Assembly: GCF_000024565.1 (NCBI RefSeq)
Contig: NC_013515.1
Coordinates: 682,001-746,000, forward strand
DNA length: 64,000 nucleotides
Source of the DNA: Streptobacillus moniliformis DSM 12112
GTDB taxonomy: Bacteria > Fusobacteriota > Fusobacteriia > Fusobacteriales > Leptotrichiaceae
Reading direction: 5' to 3'
The notes beneath the pieces were generated by a model, which searched no databases, was not told where the DNA came from, and saw only the letters and a program-made list of their open reading frames with translations. Position numbers and translations under genes: made by a program. This document shows, piece after piece, positions 46,919-57,547 of this stretch (positions are counted from its first letter, which is position 1; every line of letters begins with the position of its first letter).

Positions 46919-49900
46919 CTTATGGAACATCGGCAAGAGAGGATAATACGCAAATTTTAAGTTGGAGTGATGCAGCAAGTAGGATAAATGAACTTCTTAA
47001 CAGTGGTGAGTTTGCTACAAATGTAGAACTTTTAGAGGCACAGGACTATGAAAGGGATAGAATTTCAGAATCCTTATGGTATCTAACGCACGATTTAAGC
47101 GAAGAAGGTCAAGGACAGGGATATTTTAAAATCTTAAAAATAAGCGGAGGAGGCTTTCCGGAAGAAACGAAAAGACTATCTGAGGCATTAAAAAATCCTG
47201 AATATCTAAAGGAAACAATCAAAGAATACAGCAGGTTTTTAGCAGGATATAAAGAAAATAGAGATGTACTAAGATTTCACTATCACAAGGTAGATAGCCT
47301 TTATCAGAGATTACAGGAACTTGAGCTGCCACGAAAGGAATATAGTACCAATCTGACAGAGCATCCTAAAGTAAAATCCTTTATTACAGAAGATGAAGTC
47401 AAAGCTACTATTTCAAGAGGAAGCAGAATAGATAAGGGAAAAGAGCGAATCACAAAATTTTTCAAAGAAAACCATACGCTTCAAGAAAAAGCTAACTTCT
47501 TAAAAGATGAGTATGGCATCGGGGGAAGCTCTCATGCTGTTTCAGGGGCAATGGGAAGCGATGAATGGCACGATGCGAAGGGACTTAAATTACAGAAGAA
47601 TAATTGTAATGATGTGTTTCTTACTTGGTCAAGTGTAACAAAGCATATCGATGAGCTGTTTTCTAAAAATCTCTATATTGAAGAAACAAAAATAGGAAGT
47701 AAGGCAGAGATAGAAGGACCGCAATATTATTCCAAAGACAATCCTGAAAACTTAATGACGGATGAAATGCTTGAAAGAGTGCCTGAGCTTTATGCACAGG
47801 AAGATGTATCTTTAGCAGATAAGCAAGTTCATGCTGCATATATCATTCCGTTTAGAAGCAATTGGACTTGGTATATGACAGAATACGATAGGGAAAGTGG
47901 AGATGCCTTTGGACTTGTACTTGGTATTGAACCTGAATGGGGATATTTCAATCTTGAAGAATTGAAAGAATTAAATGCCCAAAGGCTTATTTTAGAAGAT
48001 TTTCCAAAGACCTTTAGAGAACTTAAAGATACGGAACTTATTAAGCAGATGGATGAGCAGGAGCTTCAGTCAGTCTTTAACGGAGAACTTAGTTTTGAAG
48101 AAGAAACAGAGCTTGAAGTACCTGAAGAAGTAGAAGAAAGAATAGCTGCAACACCTGTTCAGGGAACACTATTTGATTACCTCAAAGAAAGAGAAGAAGT
48201 AGAGCTTAATGAAAAAGAGGAAAGCCTTGCAGATGAATTTGCAGTTAAAACAGGCGATACCGTATATTTCAACCATGAAGAATACACTGTAAGGGAGATT
48301 TCTAAAAACCAAATCACAAGAAGAAATGATTTATGGATTGATCCGGCAAGAAGTGGAAATCATCAAATCCCCATTGTAGCCTTTGAAGATAATGAGGACT
48401 TATTAAAGCAGGTAAGTCTTGAAAGACCTAACTTTATTGTTGGAGATGAAGTTAAATATAAGGATAAAAACTATACCATCACACGCTTTGATGATATGGG
48501 AAATAACCTAAAGACAATAACAGTCAAGGACAATACCGAATATCTTGGCGGTATGATAACAGGCTCCGATGTAATTCCTTATCGTTTTGAAAGCGACCTT
48601 GATAAGCTATTTGAAAATCTAAACTATACGAAACTTGAAAAAACTATTGAGGAAGTAGAAATAAAGAAAACGGAAGCACATAACTTTAAAATTACAGAAG
48701 AAACCTTACCCGAAAAGCTATCTCCAAGCGAAAGGTTAAATAATAACCTTGAGGAAATTTCTATGCTTAATCGTGTAGAGAGTGGAGAAAGGGAACTTGA
48801 CAGTTCAGCTCAGGAAGTTTTAGCGAAGTATGTAGGCTGGGGTGGACTATCTGAAGTCTTTGATGAAAGCAGAGAAGGTCAGTGGAAAGAGGCAAGGAGC
48901 TTCTTAAAAGAAAACTTATCACAATCTGAATATGAAGCTGCTAAGGAATCGACCTTAACGGCTTTTTATACGCCTAAAACAGTCATTGACAGTATTTATT
49001 CTACCCTGTCAGGTACGGGATTTAAGAGTGGAAATATCCTTGAGCCAAGTATGGGCATTGGAAACTTTATCGGAAATCTTCCTGATGAAATGAACAAGTC
49101 AAAGTTTTATGGTGTTGAGCTTGACTCTGTAAGTGGTCGCATAGGAAAACTTCTATACCCTGAAAGTGATATACAGATTAAGGGGCTGGAAGAAACTTCC
49201 TTTTCCAATAACTTCTTTGATGCGGTTATCGGTAATGTTCCATTTGGAGAATATAAGGTAAATGACAGGGAGTATAACAAAAATAACTTCCTTATCCATG
49301 ATTATTTCTTTGCCAAGTCCATTGATAAAGTCAGAAACGGCGGCATTATCGCCTTTATCACATCAAGTGGAACAATGGATAAAAAGGACGAAAGTGTAAG
49401 ACGCTATCTTACAGCAAGAGCAGAGTTTTTAGGGGCAATCAGACTTCCAAATGATACCTTTAAGGGAGTTGCCGGAACGGAAGTAACATCGGACATTATT
49501 TTCCTAAAGAAAAGAGATAGTATCAGAGAAAGGGATGAGGACTGGATACACCTTGCTGAAGATGAAAATGGTCTTACCTATAACAAATATTTTGTAGATC
49601 ATCCTGAACAGGTACTCGGCACAATGCGTGAAGTTTCAGGAAGATTTGGAAACACACTTGCGTGCCTGCCGAAAGAAAATGCCGACTTAAAAGAGCTTCT
49701 GACAAAAGCAAGTGAAGAAATATCCAAAGGATCAACTTATGAAGAAATAGAGCTTTTAGATGATAAAATCACTTCAATTCCTGCAACGGATGATGTCAAG
49801 AACTTTTCCTATACCGTTATTGATGGTGAAGTCTATTACAGAGAAAACTCACTTTTCGTAAAGAAAGAAGTAACGGAGAAAAATAAGGAAAAGATTAAGG

Positions 49901-51870
49901 ACTATCTTGAACTGAATACTGCCCTTAAAGATGTTATCTATAAGCAGAAAGAGGATTTTTCTGATGATGAGGTAAAGAAAGCTCAAGAAAAGCTCAATGA
50001 AGTCTATGACAACTTTTCAAAGAAGCATGGCTTTATAAATAATTTAAGCAATACCAGAGCCTTAAAAGAGGATAGCAATTTCCCACTTGTTTCCTCCATA
50101 GAAATCCTTGATGAAGAAGAAAATTTTAATGCAAAGGGCGATATTTTCAGTAAGAGAACCATCACAAAGGCAAAGATAATCGACCATGTAGATACTTCTC
50201 TTGAAGCTCTTGTGCTATCTATGTCTGAAAAAGGTTATGTGGACTTTGACTATATGGGAAGTCTTACAGGAAAAGACAGACCAACGTTGATAGAAGAATT
50301 AAGGGGAGAAATCTACTTAAATATTAGAGAAGAACAAAACTTTTATAGACCGTTATCCTTTAACCTCGAAGATGGGGATTTACCTTTTGCCTGTGCAAAT
50401 GGCAGCAATTCATATAAATATGGTTATGTAACAAAAGACGAGTACCTATCAGGAAATATCAGAGATAAGATTGCGATTGTTGACAGTTATCTATCAAAAA
50501 TTAGACAAACAGAAAGAGAACTACCTCATCTTGGATATGCGGAAGATGGCAAAGAAAAAGAACTGATAAGCTATGAGATGAACCGATTGGAATACCAAAA
50601 GGCAGAGCTTACCAAAGTTTTACCAAAGGAGCTTGAAGCAAGTGAGATAAATGTTCGTCTTGGAGCAACTTGGATACCGATAAAAGATATTGAAAAGTTT
50701 ATCTTTGAAACACTGAAAACTCCGGGCTGGGCAAGATGGGATATTAAGGTTAAATTTTCAAATCTCACAAGCGAATGGAATATTGAGGGGAAAAGCAAGG
50801 ACAGAGGAAATGACCTTGCTGAAATGACCTACGGCACCTCAAGGGTAAATGCCTATAAGCTGATTGAAGATGCCTTGAATCTTAAAGAAACAAAGGTATT
50901 TGATCAGATTGTAAATCCTGATGGCTCCAAAACTTCTGTGCTAAATAAAAAAGAAACGCTTCTTGCAGGGCAGAAACAGGAGCTTCTAAAGGAAGAATTT
51001 AAGAACTGGATATTTAACGATCAGGAAAGAAGAAATAGGCTTGCAAAGCTATATAACGAGCGTTTTAATTCAATCCGTAACAGAGAATATGATGGAAGCA
51101 ACCTGTCTTTTGAGGGAATGAATACGAAAATAGAGCTTAGACCTCATCAGAAAAATGCTATTGCAAGAAGTTTGTATGGAGGAAATACCCTGCTTGCCCA
51201 TGTGGTGGGAAGCGGCAAGACTTTTGAAATGGTAGCTTTTGCAATGGAATCTAAAAGGCTTGGGATGTGTTCCAAGTCTTTATTTGTTGTACCGAATCAC
51301 TTAACAGGTCAAATTGGCAGAGAGTTTATGCAGTTATATCCGTCAGCTAACATTATGGTGGCAGATAAAAAAGACTTTGAGCCGAAAAACAGAAAAAGGT
51401 TCATAGGAAGAATTGCTACTGGTGAATATGATGCGGTTGTAATTGGGCATACGCAATTTGAAAAAATTCCGATGAGTAAGGAATATCAGGAAAAGCATAT
51501 TCAGGATCAGATTGATGAAATCATAAACTATGTTGAGGAATATAAGCATGATAGAAATCAGAATTTTACAGTTAAAGAGTTGCAAAAAACAAGAAAAAAA
51601 TTAGAAGCAAGGCTTGAAAAACTAAATGATGATTTCAAAAAAGATGATGTCATTACCTTTGAAGAGCTTGGCGTGGATAAACTTATTGTCGATGAAGCTC
51701 ACAACTACAAGAATCTTTATCTTTATACGAAGATGAGGAATGTAGCAGGCATTGGGCAGTCGGAAGCATTTAAGTCCTCCGATATGTTTATGAAGTGTAG
51801 ATATATGGATGAAATACGGGTGGAAAAGGTATTGTATTTGCCACAGGAACGCCTGTATCAAATTCCATGA
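46819..51870 (+). pseudogene. helicase fragment 2: methylase and first helicase motor half
   Basis: A 1,683-residue open frame; true homology starts before the ATG, near 46755 (cac gat ggc...). It includes [25 protein letters not shown], a repeat of that module near 47450-47620 ([18 protein letters not shown]), a gyrase/PcfJ-like segment, a methylase-like domain ([19 protein letters not shown]), and the SNF2 domain start (Walker A-like [17 protein letters not shown]). At 51816 one A is missing (ATACGGG where ATAACGGG fits), so the frame leaves the family after [10 protein letters not shown] and stops at 51868-51870. Confidence 0.85.
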
Positions 51871-52655
51871 CAGAGCTTTATACCATGCAGCGTTATCTTC
51901 AGTATGAAAGCCTAAAGAAAAACGGATTGAAGCATTTCGATTCATTGGCTTCTACCTTTGGAGAAACATAGTCAGCTTTTGAACTTTCTCCTGAGGGAAC
52001 CGGATATAGAGTGAAGACAAGATTTTCCAAGTTCTATAATCTTCCGGAGCTTATGAGTATGTTTAAGGAAGTAGCGGATATTCAGACAGCGGATATGCTT
52101 AATCTTCCAACACCTGAAGCACACTATGAGGTTATTAAGACTTTGCCAAGTGAGGAGCAAAAGGAAATCCTAAAGAGCTTATCCGAAAGAGCTGATGATG
52201 TCAGAAACAGGGTGGTAGAACCTGATGAAGATAATATGCTGAAAATAACCAATGACGGTAAGAAACTTGCTTTAGATCAGCGTTTAATCAATCCTCTGCT
52301 ACCCGATAATCCTGACAGTAAGGTCAATGTCTGCATGAAAAATGTGTTTGCCATTTGGGATAAGACAAAAGAAGATAGGTCAACACAGCTTCTATTTTCC
52401 GATATGTCTACACCAAAAGGCGATGGGGAGTTTAATATCTATGATGATATTAGAGAAAAACTTGTAGCAATTGGTATACCGAAAGAAGAAATCGCCTTTA
52501 TCCATGAAGCCAATACTGATAAGCAAAAAGATGAACTCTTTGCAAAGGTAAGAAAAGGAGATGTGAGGATTTTGCTTGGTTCTACTCAGAAGATGGAAGC
52601 CGGAACGAATGTGCAAAACAAGCTGATTGCACTTCATGACCTCGATGTCCCTTGG
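51817..52655 (+). pseudogene. helicase fragment 3: second motor half up to intron
   Basis: After the frameshift the family sequence continues as [22 protein letters not shown] and so on; an in-frame TAG stands at 51969-51971 in FGET-stop-SAFEL, where family members have Gln or similar. The frame then runs open to the intron boundary, with FSKFYNLPELM, STQKMEAGTNVQNKLIALHDLDVPW. The last codon (TGG, 52653-52655) joins directly to CGT at 55021 after intron removal. A Leu replaces the expected Trp in HFDSLAST. Confidence 0.82.
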
Positions 52656-53268
52656 GTGTGACTTGAAAGTCGCATAGATAATTGTTTAACTAAATAAAGA
52701 TTAAACCCTCTATTCCGTTAGAGGTAGCCTAATACCACCTGCTTTATCAGCAATGATAATGTTTGGAAGCTGGTATGATAATGTAGCCCTCCACGAAAGT
52801 GGTAAAGTCGAAGCCGTGAGGCTAAGGTGAATCTGCTAGCAGCAATGCGGTTAGGGAGCTAGGCTTGAGTAGTATGGCTAACATAAGTGAACTGTCATTT
52901 AAACGTCGTAATGTCCAACGAGCCAAAGTTGCTGATAGGCTCCAGCCCAAAACGGGAAGCGGTCAGTTAATTCTCTCCATGGTAGAATTACACGGATATA
53001 AGTACCGTCGGCGAATGAGACAGAGCCTAACCTACTCTTGTTATCTATGTGGAACAAGGTAAGCCTGTATCTCTCCTAAGAAATTAGGAAAGTACTTCGT
53101 AAGAAATACCGATAGAGGTGCAGGTATAGGATTGTAGAAAAAGCGAATGTCATTTTGTAATGAAATGAATAGGGGTTCAAGATTTGCCCTAACCCGAAAG
53201 GGTGCAGACTTCTACGTAAGGTAATTCTTTACAAGAAACTTATAGAATTTTTGAAAGGAGTAAAGCAA

Positions 53269-54902
53269 ATGAACGTTAATAAAAAGACGTGTGCAACTAC
53301 TGACCGTGAGTTTGCATGTAAATCCATTGACTGGAAAAAATGCGAAGCACAGGTTAAAAACTACAAGAACGTATTGTAAAGGCTAGAAAAGAAGGTAGAC
53401 ACGGCAAGGTAAAATCCTTGCAATGGACACTGACACACTCTTTTGCTGCAAAAGCAATCGCAGTAAAAAGAGTGACAACTAACGAAGGTAAGAAAACAGC
53501 AGGAGTAGACAAAGTATTATGGTCTACGGACAAAGCAAAGTATGAAGCAATTTTAAGTTTAAAAAGAAATGGATACAAACCACAGCCATTACGCAGAGTA
53601 TTTATTAAAAAAGCGAATGGGAAATTACGCCCGCTTGGAATACCTACAATGAAAGATAGAGCAATGCAAGCACTATATCTATTAGCACTTGAGCCAATTG
53701 CAGAAATGACGGTAGACCATCATTCTTATGGATTTAGGAAAGAAAGATGCCCACAAGATGCAATACAACAATGTCATACAATCTTATGTCGTGGGAACTC
53801 TCCCAAATGGGTATTAGAGGGTGATATAAAAGGTTGTTTTGACCACATTAGTCATGAATGGTTACTTAATAATATTCCTATGGATACCAAAATATTAAAG
53901 AAATGGTTGAAATGTGGAGTTATCTTTAAAGGGGAACTATTCAGAACTGATGAGGGAACAATGCAAGGCGGAATTATTTCACCAACACTTGCTAACATGA
54001 CATTAGATGGACTTGGTGAATTATTAGCTACTAAAAACAAGAGAATAAATCGAAAATATGAGAAATACTCTCCAATGGTTAATATGGTGCGTTATGCTGA
54101 TGATTTCATAATCACAGGTAGAACAAAAGAGACATTGGAAGACATTAAACCAATGTTAGTCGAGTTCTTAAGTGAGCGAGGATTAGAATTATCGGAAGAA
54201 AAGACTTTAATTACACATATTGATGATGGATTTGATTTTCTTGGATTTAATATTAGGAAATTTAAAGGTGTATTACTTACACAACCATCTAAAAAGAGTG
54301 TAAAGAAGTTCTTAGATAGTATTAGATATGTAATAGATAGCAATAAGTCTTGTAAACAAGAGACTCTAATAAGGCTGTTAAACCCTAAAATAACCGGTTG
54401 GGCAAACTACTATAGATGTGGAGTTTCATCAAGGACATTTCAAAAAGTGGACAACCAAATTTTCCAAAAGCTGTGGCAATGGGCGAAAAGACGACATCCT
54501 AAAAAAGGGAAACGTTGGATTGCTAATAAGTATTTTCATTTCTATAAGACTAGACGTTGGACATTCTTAGTAAAGTCCATAAAGAAAGGGAAAGTAGATA
54601 TATTTCCACTAAAATTTATGTTTGATACAAAAATCATCAGACACAAGAAAATAAAAAGTGAAGCGAATCCATTTGATATAGAATGGAAATCATACTTTGA
54701 AGAACGAATGACCTATAAAATGCTCTTGTCACTTAAAGGAAGAAAATCACTCTTGTATATGTGGAACAAGCAAGAACATAAATGTCCACTTTGCAATGAA
54801 AAGATAACTGCTGACACTCAATGGAATGTACGAGAACAAAGAGAAAACGGGCAAATAGTACGTTATTTTGTGCATGATAAATGCTACAAAGAAAATCGTT
54901 AG
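53269..54902 (+). pseudogene. ltrA: group II intron reverse transcriptase/maturase (LtrA type), frameshifted
   Basis: The gene starts at ATG 53269 with AAAGGAG and reads MNVNKKTC...DWKKCEAQVKN before stopping at 53377-53379. Adding one A in the run at 53356-53360 lets it continue KKLQERIVKARKEG...into the long frame that reaches 54902. RT blocks are present (LEGDIKGCFDHIS; MQGGIISPTLANM; YADDF at about 54093), as are the X/maturase domain and a C-terminal HNH endonuclease domain (CPLCNEKI...VHDKC). From ATG 53418, 494 residues are open but would lack the N-terminal RNA-binding part. Confidence 0.9.
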
Positions 54903-54945
54903 TTGACTAGCCGACATCTGTATTGGCAGATGTTTTGAATTGCTT

Positions 54946-54979
54946 GAGCCGTGTGAGGGGAAACTCTCATGCACGGTTC
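54946..54979 (+). ncRNA. group II intron domain V
   Basis: A 34-base hairpin, GAGCCGTGTGAGG at the left and CTCTCATGCACGGTTC at the right, with a GAAA tetraloop and the AGC catalytic triad at 54947-54949. This is the active-site RNA of group II introns and is undamaged. Confidence 0.92.
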
Positions 54980-55020
54980 TTAGAGGGGAAAGGGATAGTA
55001 ATATCCCTGACCTACTCGAC

Positions 55021-55488
55021 CGTCCTGCCGACTTGGAGCAGCGTGCGGGCAGAATTGTTCGTCAGGGAAATGAAAACAAAGAAGTAAATATCTATCGCTA
55101 TATTACTGAGAACACCTTTGATGCCTACCTGTGGCAGACCATAGAGAATAAGCAAAAGTTCATTTCTCAGATAATGACAAGCAAGACTCCTGTCAGAGTG
55201 ACGGAAGATGTGGACGAAAGTAGCCTTAACTATGCGGAGATTAAGGCACTGGCAACAGGTGATCCGAAAATCAAAGAGAAAATGGATTTGGATAATGAGG
55301 TTACAAAGCTGAAAATGCTGGAAGCCAATTACAAGTCAAATCGCTATCGTTTGGAAGACAAGGTTGCAAAAACCTACCCTGATGAAATTGCAAAGCTTGA
55401 AAAACTTATCGAAGCCGTTAAAAAGGATATATCAAGCATAGAGCCATTAGGAGATGGCGAAAACAAGTTTACTTCCATAACCCATTAA
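55021..55488 (+). pseudogene. helicase fragment 4: motif VI and following region
   Basis: Exon 2 begins RPADLEQRAGRIVRQGN, the arginine-finger motif VI of SNF2 helicases, then TENTFDAYLWQTIENKQKFI and a coiled-coil region to IEPLGDGENKF. The frame ends at 55486-55488 because of one extra C in CCC at 55481-55483; without it the sequence would read TSITINGVKITDKKEAG and continue. Confidence 0.85.
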
Positions 55489-56506
55489 CGGAGTAAAGAT
55501 AACGGATAAAAAAGAAGCGGGCGAAAAGCTGCTTGAAGCTATAAAGACCGTAAAAGTAAATGAGAGCAAGGTCATCGGTAAATATCGAAATATGGATCTG
55601 GAAGTAAGCTACAACTTTTTTACCAATGAGCATAACTTCAGCTTAAACGGTGCTTCTAAAACGATAGGAGAGCTTGGAACAAGTGCAGACGGTAATATTA
55701 CAAGACTTGATAATGTCCTTGAGAAAATGCCTGACAAACTAAAAAGGCTTGAAGAAAAATTCGTCAGCATCAAAGAGCAGCTTGAAAATGCCAAAGAGGA
55801 ATTAAAAAAGCCTTTTGAAAAGGCGGATGAGCTGAAAACTAAGGTATTAAGACTTGCGGAGTTAAATAAGCTCCTTGATATGGGAGAGGTGGAAGAAAAA
55901 GAAACCCCCAATCCATTAGTGGAAGATGTAAAAAGAGCTATTATTGACTTTTGTAACAGAGAGTATGAAGAAAATCATAGCTATGATGAATTCAATACGC
56001 TGTACCCTGATTTAAAGCATATAGGGATTGCCTATACGAATACACCTGATGAAAAGCACAAGATACAGTTTGAACTTAATCTTGAAGACTTTACGGCTAC
56101 GCAGCTTGTAAACGGCAAGGAGATAAGCCATTACGATTATGTCAAAGAAAACGGAAACGAAGAAAAGGCTCTTGATTGCATGAAGTTTGAAATGGAAAAC
56201 GGCGAATTTAGTGCATTTGTTTCTGTTGATGAGGAAGAATTAAGACAGGCGTTAGGTCTTGAAATTGATGATGAAAGTAATTTCTATGATCCGCTTACAA
56301 AGGACTTGGATAATGACGGCGTGCCTGACAGGTATGATAATGATTTTAGAGATAGCGACTACTTTGAGTCTACCTATGATGTGGAAGACAATCTCCACGC
56401 AAAGGAAGAAAAGCCGTCTATCTTAGGGCAGATTAGGTCATTTCAGTCGGAGCAGAAAGAGAAAGAAGTAAAAGATACAAAATCAAAAGAACATGATGAA
56501 CGATAA
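55484..56506 (+). pseudogene. helicase fragment 5: C-terminal region
   Basis: Continuation after the last frameshift: INGVKITDKKEAGEKLLEAIKTV, then NGASKTIGELGTSADGNITRLDN, a coiled coil and a second part with DNDGVPDRYDNDFRDSDY, a calcium-binding-like Asp-rich stretch, ending in a charged tail. An ATG at 55592 lies inside the domain and lacks a ribosome-binding site, so this is not an independent gene. Confidence 0.8.
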
Positions 56507-56562
56507 GGGGCTTGATTTAAGTCCCTTATTCACTTTTAACAACAAATATGGAGGTATGAATA

Positions 56563-57210
56563 ATGAATTACAAGGAAATGAGAAATACCATCGAGCAGAT
56601 GGCAAACGAGAACTACGAGGACTTTACAAAGGCTCTAATCAGTTTTGAAAAGGGCGTGAATGACAAGGAAGCACTCGATATATTGTATGACAACTACACA
56701 AACAACGACTCACTAACACTGCTTAACGAGGAATTTGACTATATGATTGATGAGCTTCGTGAAAGCGGTCAGATTAAGGAGAATGCAAGTCTTGAGAAAG
56801 AAGATAACGACCTGGTCAATATTGTCGGTGATGTCGAGGTAGTAGAACGAGAAAACAAGAATGGAGAAGCCTTTAAGGTAGTCAATTTCTCCGTTGTATC
56901 AAAAGACGATGAGGGCAATAAGCACTATACGAATTGCTCTGCTTATGGAGAAAAGGGCGATATTCCAAAGGACTTTAAGCAGGGAGATTTTGTAAAGCTC
57001 TTCGGTCAGGAGAGAAAATCTATTGACGATAATGGCAAAGAGCATACGAATGTAAGGATACTTGTTTCTAAGCTCTTAAAAGCCAAGGAGCAAATGAAGA
57101 GCCAGGAAGAAAAGAAAGAGTCCGTCCTTGGAGCAATCAAGAAATTTAAGGCGGAAGAAAAAGCAAAGCCTACTGAGAAGAAAGAAGCTTCCAAAGAAGC
57201 GGAAAGATAA
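56563..57210 (+). CDS. SSB-like OB-fold ICE protein with N-terminal DUF
   Basis: A 215-residue protein: helical N-terminus (about 1-75, EQMANENYEDFTKALISFEKG), an OB-fold domain like single-stranded DNA-binding proteins (about 83-170, NIVGDVEVVER, AFKVVNFSVVSKDDEG, NCSAYGEKGD, DFVKLFGQERK) and a charged Lys/Glu tail. In ICEs such proteins protect the transferred strand or aid replication. GGAGG at 56550-56554 precedes the ATG. Intact and followed by a terminator. Confidence 0.82.
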   Translation: MNYKEMRNTIEQMANENYEDFTKALISFEKGVNDKEALDILYDNYTNNDSLTLLNEEFDYMIDELRESGQIKENASLEKEDNDLVNIVGDVEVVERENKNGEAFKVVNFSVVSKDDEGNKHYTNCSAYGEKGDIPKDFKQGDFVKLFGQERKSIDDNGKEHTNVRILVSKLLKAKEQMKSQEEKKESVLGAIKKFKAEEKAKPTEKKEASKEAER

Positions 57211-57216
57211 TGAATT

Positions 57217-57252
57217 GTCGGTGTGGTCTTCGGACTGCACCGATTATTTTTT
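57217..57252 (+). terminator. terminator after SSB-like gene
   Basis: TCGGTG (57218-57223) pairs with CACCGA (57238-57243), with further pairing inside around TCTTCGGA, followed by TTATTTTTTT. Confidence 0.8.
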
Positions 57253-57277
57253 TGTGGAATAAAATATAGATTTATGC

Positions 57278-57312
57278 TATAATATTATGAATGAAAAATC
57301 CATAATTATGGA
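57278..57312 (+). promoter_or_regulatory. promoter and palindromic operator of the R-M regulator
   Basis: TATAAT at 57278-57283 is followed by a perfect 14-bp palindrome TCCATAATTATGGA at 57299-57312, just before the AAGGAG site of the Xre gene. The sequence TGGAATAA occurs at the right of the palindrome and again near the -35 position (57255-57262). This layout suggests self-control by the downstream Xre protein; binding itself is inferred. Confidence 0.6.
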
Positions 57313-57328
57313 ATAAGGAGCGATAAAT

Positions 57329-57547
57329 ATGAAGTTTAGCTACAATGGATTATGGAAAGTGTTAATAGATAAAAATATGAAAAAGAAAGATTTAATAGAT
57401 AAAACAGGTATTTCCCCAACTACAATATCAAAAATGGTTAGAGGAGATGCTGTGTCTCTTACGATTATCGGAAAAATTTGCGTAGAACTTGGAACAGATA
57501 TTGGGGATTTAATTTGTATAGATAAGGATTTTAAGGAGGATAAGTAA
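57329..57547 (+). CDS. Xre/Cro-type helix-turn-helix regulator of the type I R-M cluster
   Basis: A 72-residue single-domain HTH protein (LWKVLIDKNMKKKDLIDKTGISPTTISKMVRG, recognition helix SPTTISKMVRG; IGKICVELGTDIGDLI at the end). It resembles small YozG-like regulators, often found before hsdM in Firmicutes. Its stop overlaps the hsdM start (TAATG), so production is coupled. A palindrome in front of its start may be its operator. It could delay restriction relative to methylation after entry into a new host. Confidence 0.88.
   Translation: MKFSYNGLWKVLIDKNMKKKDLIDKTGISPTTISKMVRGDAVSLTIIGKICVELGTDIGDLICIDKDFKEDK

Larger units (their letters stand above)
52656..55020 (+). mobile_element. 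group II intron inserted in the helicase motif VI
   Basis: The 2,365-base insert starts GTGTGACTTG and ends CGAC (AY end), as group II introns do. Removing it restores the reading frame exactly: ...DVPW | RPADLEQRAGR. Domain V is clear at 54946-54979 and a domain VI stem follows (AGGGATA / TATCCCT). The intron ORF, a reverse transcriptase/maturase, sits between. It lies in the same strand as the host gene, so splicing could in principle remove it. Its ORF is frameshifted, so splicing may need a maturase in trans. Confidence 0.93.
45443..56506 (+). pseudogene. giant ICE methylase/SNF2-type helicase gene, multiply disrupted
   Basis: Reassembled without the intron, this gene has about 8.7 kb (about 2,900 codons), the usual size of the conserved ICE helicase. 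Order: ArdC-like N-terminal domain (from 45443), hydrophilic linker (46200-46640), two YodL-like/gyrase-like segments, N6-adenine methylase ([15 protein letters not shown], about 49040-49250), SNF2 helicase ([19 protein letters not shown], then the WRPADLEQRAGR motif) and a C-terminal region to 56506. Lesions: frameshifts near 46754, 51816 and 55481; TAG at 51969-51971; group II intron at 52656-55020. It cannot give a full protein. Confidence 0.9.

Noticed and set aside
44089-51971. TAG as a recoded sense codon in this organism
   Set aside because: A normal RF1 gene is present, and the two TAG interruptions occur only in a decayed element that also has frameshifts.
52865-53062. 65-codon frame in the intron 5' part
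   Set aside because: Lies within structured group II intron RNA (domain I), no ribosome-binding site, no recognisable protein.
53356-53380. Programmed frameshift in the intron maturase as main reading
   Set aside because: Short A-run without a clear slippery heptamer and stimulator; simple loss of one A explains it, and other ICE genes show the same type of damage.
55592-56506. Independent 304-residue gene
   Set aside because: Homology to the helicase C-terminus runs upstream of its ATG without a break except one extra C; no ribosome-binding site at the ATG.
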